Assembly (NCBI RefSeq): GCF_029227915.1
Contig: NC_079877.1
Coordinates: 6,140,001 to 6,204,000, forward strand
DNA length: 64,000 nucleotides
From: Hydractinia symbiolongicarpus
Taxonomy: Eukaryota > Cnidaria > Hydrozoa > Anthoathecata > Hydractiniidae
Direction: 5' to 3'
Shown here: piece after piece, positions 12,377 through 24,841 of the stretch
How positions within the stretch are numbered: the stretch's first letter is position 1
Layout: every line of letters starts with the position of its first letter
The notes under the pieces: generated by a model
What the model was told of the DNA's origin: nothing
Databases searched by the model: none
Seen by the model: the letters and a program-made list of their open reading frames with translations, nothing else
Program-made: the position numbers and the translations under genes

Positions 12377-12985
12377 ACCACTAAAACGCATGAGAATTGT
12401 AGTTTTCAAAAATGTTTTCATTTTTGATGAGACGCTGAATAAAAGAAGTTTAATCGCCGGCAAACGAAAACCTGCGATTTCCCGTAAATCCCGGACTCGG
12501 CCCGTATAGTCAAAAGTATACAAAGAAAGTACCCAGGGAGTAAACTCATTTCCCAAACGATTATTTAAATTATTATTTCACCACTAAAGCCCATGAGACT
12601 TGTAGTTTTTAAAAATGTTTTCATTTTTGATGAGACGCAGAATAAAAGAAGTTTAATCGCCGGCAAACAAAAACCCGCGATTTCCCGTAAACCCCGGACT
12701 CGGCCCGCGTAGTCAAAAGTATACAAAGAAAGTACCCAGGGAGTAAACTCATTTCCCGAACGATTTTTTAAATTATTTTTTCACCACTAAAACGCATGAG
12801 ACTTGTAGTTTTCAAAAATGTTTTCATTTTTGATGAGACGCTGAATAAAAGAAGTTTAATCGCCGGCAAACGAAAACCTGCGATTTCCCGTAAATCCCTG
12901 ACTCGGCCCGTATAGTCAAAAGTATACAAAGAAAGTACCCAGGGTGTAAACTCATTTCCCGAACGATTTTTTAAATTATTATTTC
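12377..12985 (+). repeat. 3-mer HOR (about 608 bp), copy 2
   Basis: The first two monomers match copy 1, including the 'gacgcagaat' and 'cccgcgtagtc' marks, apart from 'gagaattg' in the head. The third monomer is a more usual type, so the duplication is partial or was later converted. Confidence 0.75.
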
Positions 12986-13385
12986 ACCACTAAAGCCCAT
13001 GAGACTTGTAGTATTTAAAAATATTTTCATTTTTGATGAGACGCTGAATAAAAGAAGTTTAATCGCCGGCAAACGAAAACCCGCGACTTCCCGTAAATCC
13101 CGGACTCGGCCCGTTTAGTCAAAAGTATACAAAGGAAGTACCCAGGGAGTAAACTCATTTCCCGAACGATTTTTAAATTTTTTTTTCACCACTAAAACGC
13201 ATGAGACTTGTAGTTTTCAAAAATGTTTTCATTTTCGATGAGACGCTGAATAAAAGAAATTTAATCGCCGGCAAACGAAAACCTGCGATTTCCCGTAAAT
13301 CCCGGACTCGGCCCGTATAGTCAAAAGTATACAAAGAAAGTACCCAGGGAGTAAACTCATTTCCCAAACGATTTTTTAAATTTAT

Positions 13386-14405
13386 ATTTTACCACTAAAG
13401 CCCATGAGACTTGTAGTTTTTAAAAATGTTTACATTTTTGATGAGACGCAGAATAAAAGAAATTTAATCGCCGGCAAACGAAAACCCGCGATTTCCCGTA
13501 AATCCCGGACTCGGCCCGTATGGTCAAAAGTATACAAGGAAAGTACCCAGTGAGTAAACTCATTTCCCGAGCGAATTTTTAAATTATTTTTTCACCACTA
13601 AAACGCATGAGACTTGTAGTTTTCAGAAATGTTTGCATTTTTGATATGACGCTTAATGAAAGTGGTTTAATCGCCGGGAAACGAAAACCCCCGATTTCGC
13701 GTAAATCCCGGGCTTGGCCCGTATAGTCCAATGTATTCAAAGAAAGTACCCTGTGAGTAAACTCATTTCCAAAACGATTTTTTAAATTATCTTTTCACCA
13801 CTAAAACGCTTGAGACTTGTAGTTTTCAAAAATGTTTTCATTTTTGATGAGACGCTGAATAAAAGAAGTTTAATCGCCGGCAAACGAAAACGCGCCATTT
13901 CCCGTAAACCCCGGACTCGGCCCGCATAATCAAAAGTATACAAAGAAAGTACCCAGGGAGTAAACTCATTTCCCGAACGATTTTTTAAATTATTTTTTCA
14001 CCACAAAAACGCATGAGAATTGTAGTTTTCAAAAATGTTTTCATTTTTGATGAGACGCTGAATAAAAGAAGTTTAATCGCCGGCAAATGAAAATCTGCGA
14101 TTTCCCGTAAATCCCGGACTCGGCCCGTATAGTCAAAAGTATACAAAGAAAGTACCCAGGGTGTAAACTCATTTCCCGAACGATTTTTTAAATTATTATT
14201 TCACCACTAAAGCCCATGAGACTTGTAGTATTTAAAAATATTTTCATTTTTGACGAGACGCTGAATAAAAGAAGTTTAATCGCCGGCAATCGAAAACCCG
14301 CCATTTCCCGTAAACCCCGGACTCGGCCCGTTTAGTGAAAAGTATACAAAGGAAGTACCCAGGGAGTAAACTCATTTCCTGAACGATTTTTTAAATTTTT
14401 TTTTC
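13386..14405 (+). repeat. More divergent satellite stretch between domains I and II
   Basis: Monomers here have many private changes: 'gtttacatttttg'; then 'tttcagaaatgtttgc' with 'gatatgacg', 'cgccgggaaacg', 'cccccgatttcgcg' and 'gtattcaaag' at 13.6-13.75 kb; 'aacgcttgag'; 'aaatgaaaatctgcg'; and 'gtatttaaaaatattttc'. I see no tandem HOR. It separates the part without TA-type monomers from the part with them. Confidence 0.6.
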
Positions 14406-14567
14406 ACCACTAAAACGCATGAGACTTGTAGTATTTAAAAATACTTTCATTTTTGATGAGACGCTGAATAAAAGAAGTTTAATCGCCGGCAAACGAAACA
14501 AAAGTATACAAAGAAAGTATCCAGGCAGTAAACTCATTTCCCGAACGATTTTTTAAATTATTTTTTC
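14406..14567 (+). repeat. Truncated monomer (162 bp, 41-bp core deletion), copy 1
   Basis: The sequence runs 'aaacgaaa' straight into 'caaaagtatac'. It lacks the 41 bp that hold most of the GC-rich core, including CCCGGG and the short GC inverted repeat. The same breakpoints occur at 18196-18357, so the deletion happened once and was copied with the HOR. Confidence 0.9.
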
Positions 14568-14973
14568 ACCACTAAAACGCATGAGACTTGTAGTTTTCAA
14601 AAATGTTTTCATTTTTGATGAGACGCTGAATAAAAGAAGTTTAATAGCCGGCAAACGAAAACCCGCGATTTCCCGTAAATCCCGGGCTTGGCCCGTATAG
14701 TCAAAAGGATACAAAGAAAGTACCCAGGGAGTAAACTCATTTCCCGAACGATTTTTTAAATTACTTTTTCACCACTAAAACGCATGAGACTTGTAGTTTT
14801 CAAAAATGTTTTCATTTTTGATGAGACGCTGAATAAAAGAAGTATAATCGCCGGCAAACGAAAACCTGCGATTTCCCGTAAATCCTGGACTCGGCCCGTA
14901 TAGTCAAAAGTATACAAAGAAAGTACCCAGGGAGTAAACTCATTTCCCGAACGATTTTTTATATTATTTTTTT

Positions 14974-15155
14974 ACCACTAAACGCATGAGACTTGTAGTT
15001 TTCAAAAATATTTTCATATTTGATGGGACGCTGAATAAAAGAAGTTTAATCGCCGGCAAACGAAAATCCGCGATTTCCCGTAAATCCCGGAGTATACAAA
15101 GAAAGTACCCAGGGAGTAAACTAATTTCCCGAACGATTTTTTATATTATTTTTTT
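14974..15155 (+). repeat. TA-type monomer with a 20-bp deletion (182 bp)
   Basis: 'taaatcccgg' is followed directly by 'agtatacaaa'; the 20 bp normally between them ('ctcggcccgtatag' and flanks) are missing. The equivalent monomer in HOR copy 2 (18764) is intact, so the deletion came after the 19-mer duplication or was repaired in copy 2. Confidence 0.9.
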
Positions 15156-15357
15156 ACCACTAAACGCATGAGACTTGTAGTTTTCAAACATATTTTTATA
15201 TTTGATGGGACGCTGAATAAAAGAAGTTTAATCGCCGGCAAACGAAAATCCGCAATTTCCCGTAAATCCCGGACTCGGCCCGTATAGTCAAAAGTATACA
15301 AAGAAAGTACCCAGGGAGTAAACTCATTTCCCGAACGATTTTTTAAATTATTTTTTC

Positions 15358-16573
15358 ACCACTAAAACGCATGAGACTTGTAGTTTTCAAGAATGTTTTC
15401 ATTTTTGATGAGACGCTGAATAAAAGCAGTTTAATCGCCGGCAAACTAAAACCCGCCATTTCCCGTAAATCCCGGGCTTGGCACGTATAGTCGCATGTAT
15501 ACAAAGAAAGTACCCTGTGAGTAAACTCATTTCCAGAAGGATTTTTTAAATTATTTTTTCACCACTAAAACGCATAAGACTTGTAGTTTTCAAAAATGTT
15601 TTCATTTTTGATGAGACGCTGAATAAAAGTAGTTTAATCGCCGGCAAACGAAAACCCGCGATTTCCCGTAAATCCCGGACTCGGCCCGTATAGTCAAAAG
15701 TATACAAAGAAAGTACCCAGGGAGTAAACTCATTTCCCGAACGATTTTTTAAATTATTTTTTCACCACTAAAACGCATGAGACTTGTAGTTTTCAAGAAT
15801 GTTTTCATTTTTGATGAGACGCTGAATAAAAGCAGTTTAATTGCCGGCAAACTAAAACCCGCGATTTCCCGTAAATCCCGGGCTTGGCACGTATAGTCGC
15901 ATGTATACAAAGAAAGTACCCTGTGAGTAAACTCATTTCCAGAACGATTTTTTAAATTATTTTTTCACCACTAAAACGCATAAGACTTGTAGTTTTTAAA
16001 AATGTTTTCATTTTTGATGAGACGCTGAATAAAAGAAGTTTAATCGCCGGCAAACGAAAACCCGCGATTTCCCGTAAATCCCGGCTTGGCCCGTATAGTC
16101 AAAAGTATACAAAGAAAGTACCCAGGGAGTAAACTCATTTCCCGAACGATTTTTTAAATTATTTTTTCACCACTACAACGCATGAGACTTGTAGTTTTCA
16201 AGAATGTTTTCATTTTTGATGAGACGCTGAATAAAAGCAGTTTAATCGCCGGCAAAATAAAACCCGCGATTTCCCGTAAATCCCGGGCTTGGCACGTATA
16301 GTCGCATGTATACAAAGAAAGTACCCTGTGAGTAAACTCATTTCCAGAACGATTTTTTAAATTATTTTTTCACCACTAAAACGCATAAGACTTGTAGTTT
16401 TTAAAAATGTTTTCATTTTTGATGAGACGCTGAATAAAAGAAGTTTAATCGCCGGCAAACGAAAACCCGCGATTTCCCGTAAATCCCGGCTTGGCCCGTA
16501 TAGTCAAAAGTATACAAAGAAAGTACCCAGGGAGTAAACTCATTTCCCGAACGATTTTTTAAATTATTTGTTC
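15358..16573 (+). repeat. Dimer HOR (405-406 bp), three tandem copies
   Basis: Dimers at 15358-15763, 15764-16168 and 16169-16573. Monomer 1 has 'caagaatg', 'aaaagcag', 'aactaaaac' (third copy 'aaaataaaac') and the tail 'gtcgcatg ... ccctgtgag'. Monomer 2 has the 'cataagac' head and the tail 'gtcaaaag ... cccagggag'. A related dimer series lies at 19168-20181 inside the next HOR copy. Confidence 0.9.
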
Positions 16574-17181
16574 ACCACTAAAACGCATGAGACTTGTAGT
16601 TTTCAAAAATGTTTTCATTTTTGATGAGACGCTGAATAAAAGCAGTTTAATCGCCGGCAAACGAAAACCTGGGATTTCTCTAAATCCCGGACTCGGCCCG
16701 TATAGTCAAAAGTATACAAAGAAAGTACCCAGGGAGTAAACTAATTTCCAGAACGATTTTTTAAATTATTTTTTTACCACTAAAACGCATAAGACTTGTA
16801 GTTTTTAAAAATGTTTTCATTTTTGATGAGACGCTGAATAAAAGAAGTTTAATCGCCGGCAAAGGAAAACCCGCGATTTCCCGTAAATCCCGGGCTTGGC
16901 CCGTATAGTCAAAAGTATACAAAGAAAGTACCCAGGGAGTAAACTCATTTCCCGAACGATTTTTTATATTATTTTTTTACCACTAAACGCATGAGACTTG
17001 TAGTCTTCAAAAATATTTTCATATTTGATGGGACGCTGAATAAAAAGAAGTTTAATCGCCGGCAAACGAAAATCCGCGATTTCCCGTAAATCCCGGACTC
17101 GGCCCGTATAGTCAAAAGTATACAAACAAAGTACCCAGGGAGTAAACTCATTCCCCGAACGATTTTTTAAATTATTTTTTC

Positions 17182-17384
17182 ACCACTAAAACGCATGAGA
17201 CTTGTAGTTTTCAAAAATGTTTTGATTTTTGGTGAGACGCTTAATGAAAGAGGTTTAATCGCCGACAAACGAAATCCCGCGTTTTCCCGTAAATCCGGGG
17301 CTTGGCCCGTATAGTCGAATGTATACAAAGAAAGTATCGAGGGAGTAAACTCATTTCCCGAACGATTTTTTAAGTTTTTTTTTC
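17182..17384 (+). repeat. 'ggtgagacgc' monomer class, representative
   Basis: Marked by 'ggtgagacgcttaatg' and 'aaatccggggcttgg', and usually preceded by a monomer ending 'actcattccccgaacg'. Other members start at 20789, 23018, 58816, 63067 and 63675. Most are followed by a monomer with 'taatgaaagagg' and 'ccggaaaacg', so this pair travels as a two-monomer unit through the array. Confidence 0.85.
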
Positions 17385-18195
17385 ACCACTAAAACGCATG
17401 AGACTTGTAGTTTTTAAAAATGTTTTCATTTTTGATGAGACGCTTAATGAAAGAGGTTTAATCGCCGGAAAACGAAAACCCGCGATTTCCCGTAAATCCC
17501 GGGCTTGGCCCGTATAGTCGAATGTATACAAAGAAAGTAGCCTGTCAGTAAACTCATTTCCAGAACGATTTTTTAAATTATTTTTTCACCACTAAAACGC
17601 ATAAGACTTGTAGTTTTTAAAAATGTTTTCATTTTTGATGAGACGCTGAATAAAAGAAGTTTAATCGCCGGCAAACGAAAACCCGCGATTTCCCGTAAAT
17701 CCCGGCTTGGCCCGTATAGTCGAAAGTATACAAAGAAAGTATCCAGGCAGTAAACTCATTTCCCGAACGATTTTTTAAATTATTTTTTTACCACTAAAAC
17801 GCATGAGACTTGTAGTTTTCAAAAATGTTTTCATTTTTGATGAGACGCTGAATAAAAGAAGTTTAATCGCCGGCAAACGAAAACCCGCGATTTCCCGTAA
17901 ATCCCGGGCTTGGCACGTATAGTCGAATGTATACAAAGAAAGTACCCTGTGAGTAAACTCATTTCCAGAACGATTTTTTAAATTATTTTTTCACCACTAA
18001 AGCCCATGAGACTTGTAGTTTTTAAAAATGTTTTCATTTTTGATGAGACGCTGAATAAAAGAAGTTTAATCGCCGGCAAACGAAAAACCGCGATTTCCCG
18101 TAAATCCCGGGCTTGGCCCGTATAGTCAAAAGTATACAAAGAAAGTACCCAGGGAGTAAACTCATTTCCCGAACGATTTTTTAAATTTCTTTTTC

Positions 18196-18357
18196 ACCAC
18201 TAAAACGCATGAGACTTGCAGTTTTCAAAAATGTTTTCATTTTTGATGAGACGCTGAATAAAAGAAGTTTAATCGCCGGCAAACGAAACAAAAGTATACA
18301 AAGAAAGTATCCAGGCAGTAAACTCATTTCCCGAACGATTTTTTAAATTATTTTTTC
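18196..18357 (+). repeat. Truncated monomer (162 bp, 41-bp core deletion), copy 2
   Basis: Identical breakpoint to 14406-14567. The head has 'gagacttgcag', while copy 1 has 'gtatttaaaaatactttc', so the two copies share the deletion but differ in the head. That indicates recombination inside the monomer after the deletion arose. Confidence 0.9.
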
Positions 18358-21300
18358 ACCACTAAAACCCATGAGACTTGTAGTTTTCAAAAATGTTTTC
18401 ATTTTTGATGAGACGCTGAATAAAAGAAGTTTAATAGCCGGCAAACGAAAACCCGCGATTTCCCGTAAATCCCGGGCTTGGCCCGTATAGTCAAAAGTAT
18501 ACAAAGAAAGTACCCAGGGAGTAAACTCATTTCCCGAACGATTTTTTAAATTACTTTTTCACCACTAAAACGCATGAGACTTGTAGTTTTCAAAAATGTT
18601 TTCATTTTTGATGAGACGCTGAATAAAAGAAGTTTAATCGCCGGCAAACGAAAACCTGCGATTTCCCGTAAATCCTGGACTCGGCCCGTATAGTCAAAAG
18701 TATACAAAGAAAGTACCCAGGGAGTAAACTCATTTCCCGAACGATTTTTTATATTATTTTTTTACCACTAAACGCATGAGACTTGTAGTTTTCAAAAATA
18801 TTTTCATATTTGATGGGACGCTGAATAAAAGAAGTTTAATCGCCGGCAAACGAAAATCCGCGATTTCCCGTAAATCCCGGACTCGGCCCGTATAGTCAAA
18901 AGTATACAAAGAAAGTACCCAGGGAGTAAACTAATTTCCCGAACGATTTTTTATATTATTTTTTTACCACTAAACGCATGAGACTTGTAGTTTTCAAACA
19001 TAATTTTATATTTGATGGGACGCTGAATAAAAGAAGTTTAATCGCCGGCAAACGAAAATCCGCAATTTCCCGTAAATCCCGGACTCGGCCCGTATAGTCA
19101 AAAGTATACAAAGAAAGTACCCAGGGAGTAAACTCATTTCCCGAACGATTTTTTAAATTATTTTTTCACCACTAAAACGCATGAGACTTGTAGTTTTCAA
19201 GAATGTTTTCATTTTTGATGAGACGCTGAATAAAAGCAGTTTAATCGCCGGCAAACTAAAACCCGCCATTTCCCGTAAATCCCGGGCTTGGCACGTATAG
19301 TCGCATGTATACAAAGAAAGTACCCTGTGAGTAAACTTATTTCCAGAACGATTTTTTAAATTATTTTTTCACCACTAAAACGCATAAGACTTGTAATTTT
19401 TAAAAATGTTTTCATTTTTGATGAGACGCTGAATAAAAGTAGTTTAATCGTCGGCAAACGAAAACCCGCGATTTCCCGTAAATCCCGGACTCGGCCCGTA
19501 TAGTCAAAAGTATACAAAGAAAGTACCCAGGAAGTAAACTCATTTCCCGAACGATTTTTTAAATTATTTTTTCACCACTAAAACGCATGAGACTTGTAGT
19601 TTTCAAGAATGTTTTCATTTTTTATGAGACGCTGAATAAAAGCAGTTTAATCGCCGGCAAACTAAAACCCGCCATTTCCCGTAAATCCCGGGCTTGGCAC
19701 GTATAGTCGCATGTATACAAAGAAAGTACCCTGTGAGTAAACTCATTTCCAGAACGATTTTTTAAATTATTTTTTCACCACTAAAACGCATAAGACTTGT
19801 AGTTTTCAAAAATGTTTTCATTTTTGATGAGACGCTGAATAAAAGTAGTTTAATCGCCGGCAAACGAAAACCCGCGATTTCCCGTAAATCCCGGGCTTGG
19901 CACGTATAGTCGCATGTATACAAAGAAAGTACCCTGTGAGTAAACTCATTTCCAGAACGATTTTTTAAATTATTTTTTCACCACTAAAACGCATAAGACT
20001 TGTAGTTTTTAAAAATGTTTTCATTTTTGATGAGACGCTGAATAAAAGAAGTTTAATCGCCGGCAAACGAAAACCCGCGATTTCCCGTAAATCCCGGCTT
20101 GGCCCGTATAGTCAAAAGTATACAAGGAAAGTACCCAGGGAGTAAACTCATTTCCCGAACGATTTTTTAAATTATTTGTTCACCACTAAAACGCATGAGA
20201 CTTGTAGTTTTCAAAAATGTTTTCATTTTTGATGAGACGCTGAATAAAAGCAGTTTAATCGCCGGCAAACGAAAACCTGCGATTTCTCTAAATCCCGGAC
20301 TCGGCCCGTATAGTCAAAAGTATACAAAGAAAGTACCCAGGGAGTAAACTAATTTCCAGAACGATTTTTTAAATTATTTTTTCACCACTAAAACGCATAA
20401 GACTTGTAGTTTTTAAAAATGTTTTCATTTTTGATGAGACGCTGAATAAAAGAAGTTTAATCGCCGGTAAAGGAAAACCCGCGATTTCCCGTAAATCCCG
20501 GGCTTGGCCCGTATAATCAAAAGTATACAAAGAAAGTACCCAGGGAGTAAACTCATTTCCCGAACGATTTTTTATATTATTTTTTTACCACTAAACGCAT
20601 GAGACTTGTAGTTTTCAAAAATATTTTCATATTTGATGGGACGCTGAATAAAAGAAGTTTAATCGCCGGCAAACGAAAATCCGCGATTTCCCGTAAATCC
20701 CGGACTCGGCCCGTATAGTCAAAAGTATACAAACAAAGTACCCAGGGAGTAAACTCATTCCCCGAACGATTTTTTAAATTATTTTTTCACCACTAAAACG
20801 CATGAGACTTGTAGTTTTCAAAAATGTTTTGATTTTTGGTGAGACGCTTAATGAAAGAGGTTTAATCGCCGGCAAACGAAATCCCGCGTTTTCCCGTAAA
20901 TCCGGGGCTTGGCCCGTATAGTCGAATGTATACAAAGAAAGTATCCAGGGAGTAAACTCATTTCCCGAACGATTTTTTAAGTTTTTTTTTCACCACTAAA
21001 ACGCATGAGACTTGTAGTTTTCAAAAATGTTTTCATTTTTGATGAGACGCTTAATGAAAGAGGTTTAATCGCCGGAAAACGAAAACCCGCGATTTCCCGT
21101 AAATCCCGGGCTTGGCCCGTATAGTCGAATGTATACAAAGAAAGTAGCCTGTCAGTAAACTCATTTCCAGAACGATTTTTTAAATTATTTTTTCACCACT
21201 AAAACGCATAAGACTTGTAGTTTTTAAAAATGTTTTCATTTTTGATGAGACGCTGAATAAAAGAAGTTTAATCGCCGGCAAACGAAAACCCGCGATTTCC

Positions 21301-21802
21301 CGTAAATCTTGGCTTGGCCCGTATAGTCGAAAGTATACAAAGAAAGTATCCAGGCAGTAAACTCATTTCCCGAACGATTTTTTAAATTATTTTTTTACCA
21401 CTAAAACGCATGAGACTTGTAGTTTTCAAAAATGTTTTCATTTTTGATGAGACGCTGAATAAAAGAAGTTTAATCGCCGGCAAACGAAAACCCGCGATTT
21501 CCCGTAAATCCCGGGCTTGGCACGTATAGTCGAATGTATACAAAGAAAGTACCCTGTGAGTAAACTCATTTCCAGAACGATTTTTTAAATTATTTTTTCA
21601 CCACTAAAGCCCATGAGACTTGTAGTTTTTAAAAATGTTTTCATTTTTGATGAGACGCTGAATAAAAGAAGTTTAATCGCCGGCAAACGAAAACCCGCGA
21701 TTTCCCGTAAATCCCGGGCTTGGCCCGTATAGTTAAAAGTATACAAAGAAAGTACCCAGGGAGTAAACTCATTTCCCGAACGATTTTTTAAATTTCTTTT
21801 TC
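18196..21802 (+). repeat. 18-mer HOR (about 3,607 bp), copy 2
   Basis: Landmarks match copy 1 at offsets of 3,790 bp at the start, 3,810 bp after the site of the copy 1 deletion, and 3,608 bp after one monomer is lost. The 'cttgcag' head at 18196 recurs at 21803, opening the next unit. The right part (from 20384) is also copy 1 of the 11-mer, so the two HOR scales overlap. Confidence 0.85.
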
Positions 21803-22612
21803 ACCACTAAAACGCATGAGACTTGCAGTTTTCAAAAATGTTTTCATTTTTGATGAGACGCTGAATAAAAGAAGTTTATTCGCCGGCAAACGAAAACCTG
21901 CGATTTCCCGTAAATCCTGGACTCGGCCCGTACAGTCAAAAGTATACAAAGAAAGTACCCAGGGAGTAAACTCATTTCCCGAACGATTTTTTATATTATT
22001 TTTTTACCACTAAACGCATGAGACTTGTAGTTTTCAAAAATATTTTCATATTTGATGGGACGCTGAATAAAAGAAGTTTAATCGCGGGCAAACGAAAACC
22101 CGTGATTTCCCGTAAATCCCGGGCTTGGCCCGTATAGTCAAAAGTATACAAAGAAAGTACCCAGGGAGTAAACTCATTTCCCGAACGATTTTTTATATTA
22201 TTTTTTTACCACTAAACGCATGAGACTTGTAGTTTTCAAAAATATTTTCATATTTGATGGGACGCTAAATAAAAGAAGTTTAATCGCCGGCAAACGAAAA
22301 TCCGCGATTTCCCGTAAATCCCGGGCTTGGCCCGTATAGTCGAATGTATACAAAGAAAGTACCCTGTGAGTAAACTCATTTCCAGAACGATTTTTTAAAT
22401 TATTTTTTCACCACTAAAGCCCATGAGACTTGTAGTTTTTAAAAATGTTTTCATTTTTGATGAGACGCTGAATAAAAGAAGTTTAATCGCCGGCAAACGA
22501 AAACCCGCGATTTCCCGTAAATCCCGGGCTTGGCCCGTATAGTTAAAAGTATACAAAGAAAGTACCCAGGGAGTAAACTAATTTCCAGAACGATTTTTTA
22601 AATTATTTTTTC
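20384..22612 (+). repeat. 11-mer HOR (2,229 bp), copy 1
   Basis: It starts with the 'cataagac' monomer containing 'gccggtaaagg', followed by a TA-type monomer, the 'ggtgagacgc' monomer with its 'gcttaatgaaagagg' partner, 'cataagac' with 'aaatcttggcttgg', a 'cacgtatagtcg' monomer, an 'aagccc' head, a 'cttgcag' head with 'tacagtc', two TA-type monomers and a second 'aagccc' head. The series repeats exactly 2,229 bp downstream. Confidence 0.9.
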
Positions 22613-24841
22613 ACCACTAAAACGCATAAGACTTGTAGTTTTTAAAAATGTTTTCATTTTTGATGAGACGCTGAATAAAAGAAGTTTAATCGCCGGTAAA
22701 GGAAAACCCGCGATTTCCCGTAAATCCCGGGCTTGGCCCGTATAATCAAAAGTATACAAAGAAAGTACCCAGGGAGTAAACTCATTTCCCGAACGATTTT
22801 TTATATTATTTTTTTACCACTAAACGCATGAGACTTGTAGTTTTCAAAAATATTTTCATATTTGATGGGACGCTGAATAAAAGAAGTTTAATCGCCGGCA
22901 AACGAAAATCCGCGATTTCCCGTAAATCCCGGACTCGGCCCGTATAGTCAAAAGTATACAAACAAAGTACCCAGGGAGTAAACTCATTCCCCGAACGATT
23001 TTTTAAATTATTTTTTCACCACTAAAACGCATGAGACTTGTAGTTTTCAAAAATGTTTTGATTTTTGGTGAGACGCTTAATGAAAGAGGTTTAATCGCCG
23101 GCAAACGAAATCCCGCGTTTTCCCGTAAATCCGGGGCTTGGCCCGTATAGTCGAATGTATACAAAGAAAGTATCCAGGGAGTAAACTCATTTCCCGAACG
23201 ATTTTTTAAGTTTTTTTTTCACCACTAAAACGCATGAGACTTGTAGTTTTCAAAAATGTTTTCATTTTTGATGAGACGCTTAATGAAAGAGGTTTAATCG
23301 CCGGAAAACGAAAACCCGCGATTTCCCGTAAATCCCGGGCTTGGCCCGTATAGTCGAATGTATACAAAGAAAGTAGCCTGTCAGTAAACTCATTTCCAGA
23401 ACGATTTTTTAAATTATTTTTTCACCACTAAAACGCATAAGACTTGTAGTTTTTAAAAATGTTTTCATTTTTGATGAGACGCTGAATAAAAGAAGTTTAA
23501 TCGCCGGCAAACGAAAACCCGCGATTTCCCGTAAATCTTGGCTTGGCCCGTATAGTCGAAAGTATACAAAGAAAGTATCCAGGCAGTAAACTCATTTCCC
23601 GAACGATTTTTTAAATTATTTTTTTACCACTAAAACGCATGAGACTTGTAGTTTTCAAAAATGTTTTCATTTTTGATGAGACGCTGAATAAAAGAAGTTT
23701 AATCGCCGGCAAACGAAAACCCGCGATTTCCCGTAAATCCCGGGCTTGGCACGTATAGTCGAATGTATACAAAGAAAGTACCCTGTGAGTAAACTCATTT
23801 CCAGAACGATTTTTTAAATTATTTTTTCACCACTAAAGCCCATGAGACTTGTAGTTTTTAAAAATGTTTTCATTTTTGATGAGACGCTGAATAAAAGAAG
23901 TTTAATCGCCGGCAAACGAAAACCCGCGATTTCCCGTAAATCCCGGGCTTGGCCCGTATAGTTAAAAGTATACAAAGAAAGTACCCAGGGAGTAAACTCA
24001 TTTCCCGAACGATTTTTTAAATTTCTTTTTCACCACTAAAACGCATGAGACTTGCAGTTTTCAAAAATGTTTTCATTTTTGATGAGACGCTGAATAAAAG
24101 AAGTTTATTCGCCGGCAAACGAAAACCTGCGATTTCCCGTAAATCCTGGACTCGGCCCGTACAGTCAAAAGTATACAAAGAAAGTACCCAGGGAGTAAAC
24201 TCATTTCCCGAACGATTTTTTATATTATTTTTTTACCACTAAACGCATGAGACTTGTAGTTTTCAAAAATATTTTCATATTTGATGGGACGCTGAATAAA
24301 AGAAGTTTAATCGCGGGCAAACGAAAACCCGCGATTTCCCGTAAATCCCGGGCTTGGCCCGTATAGTCAAAAGTATACAAAGAAAGTACCCAGGGAGTAA
24401 ACTCATTTCCCGAACGATTTTTTATATTATTTTTTTACCACTAAACGCATGAGACTTGTAGTTTTCAAAAATATTTTCATATTTGATGGGACGCTAAATA
24501 AAAGAAGTTTAATCGCCGGCAAACGAAAATCCGCGATTTCCCGTAAATCCCGGGCTTGGCCCGTATAGTCGAATGTATACAAAGAAAGTACCCTGTGAGT
24601 AAACTCATTTCCAGAACGATTTTTTAAATTATTTTTTCACCACTAAAGCCCATGAGACTTGTAGTTTTTAAAAATGTTTTCATTTTTGATGAGACGCTGA
24701 ATAAAAGAAGTTTAATCGCCGGCAAACGAAAACCCGCGATTTCCCGTAAATCCCGGGCTTGGCCCGTATAGTTAAAAGTATACAAAGAAAGTACCCAGGG
24801 AGTAAACTCATTTCCCGAACGATTTTTTAAATTTCTTTTTC
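22613..24841 (+). repeat. 11-mer HOR (2,229 bp), copy 2
   Basis: Same series of 11 monomers at a constant offset of 2,229 bp. The only clear difference I noticed is 'cccgtgattt' (copy 1, near 22101) versus 'cccgcgattt' (near 24330), which is a CpG transition. At the end the series jumps to the 'cttgcag' monomer instead of restarting. Confidence 0.9.

Larger units (their letters stand above)
14406..18195 (+). repeat. 19-mer HOR (3,790 bp), copy 1
   Basis: It begins with a 162-bp monomer carrying a 41-bp deletion and ends where the same truncated monomer recurs at 18196. Internal landmarks repeat in copy 2: TA-type pairs, dimers with 'caagaatg' and 'gcaaactaaaac', 'aaattatttgttcacc', 'ggcaaaggaaaac', and the 'ggtgagacgc' monomer. 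Compared with copy 2 it has one more monomer in the dimer stretch and one 20-bp deletion (14974-15155). Confidence 0.85.
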
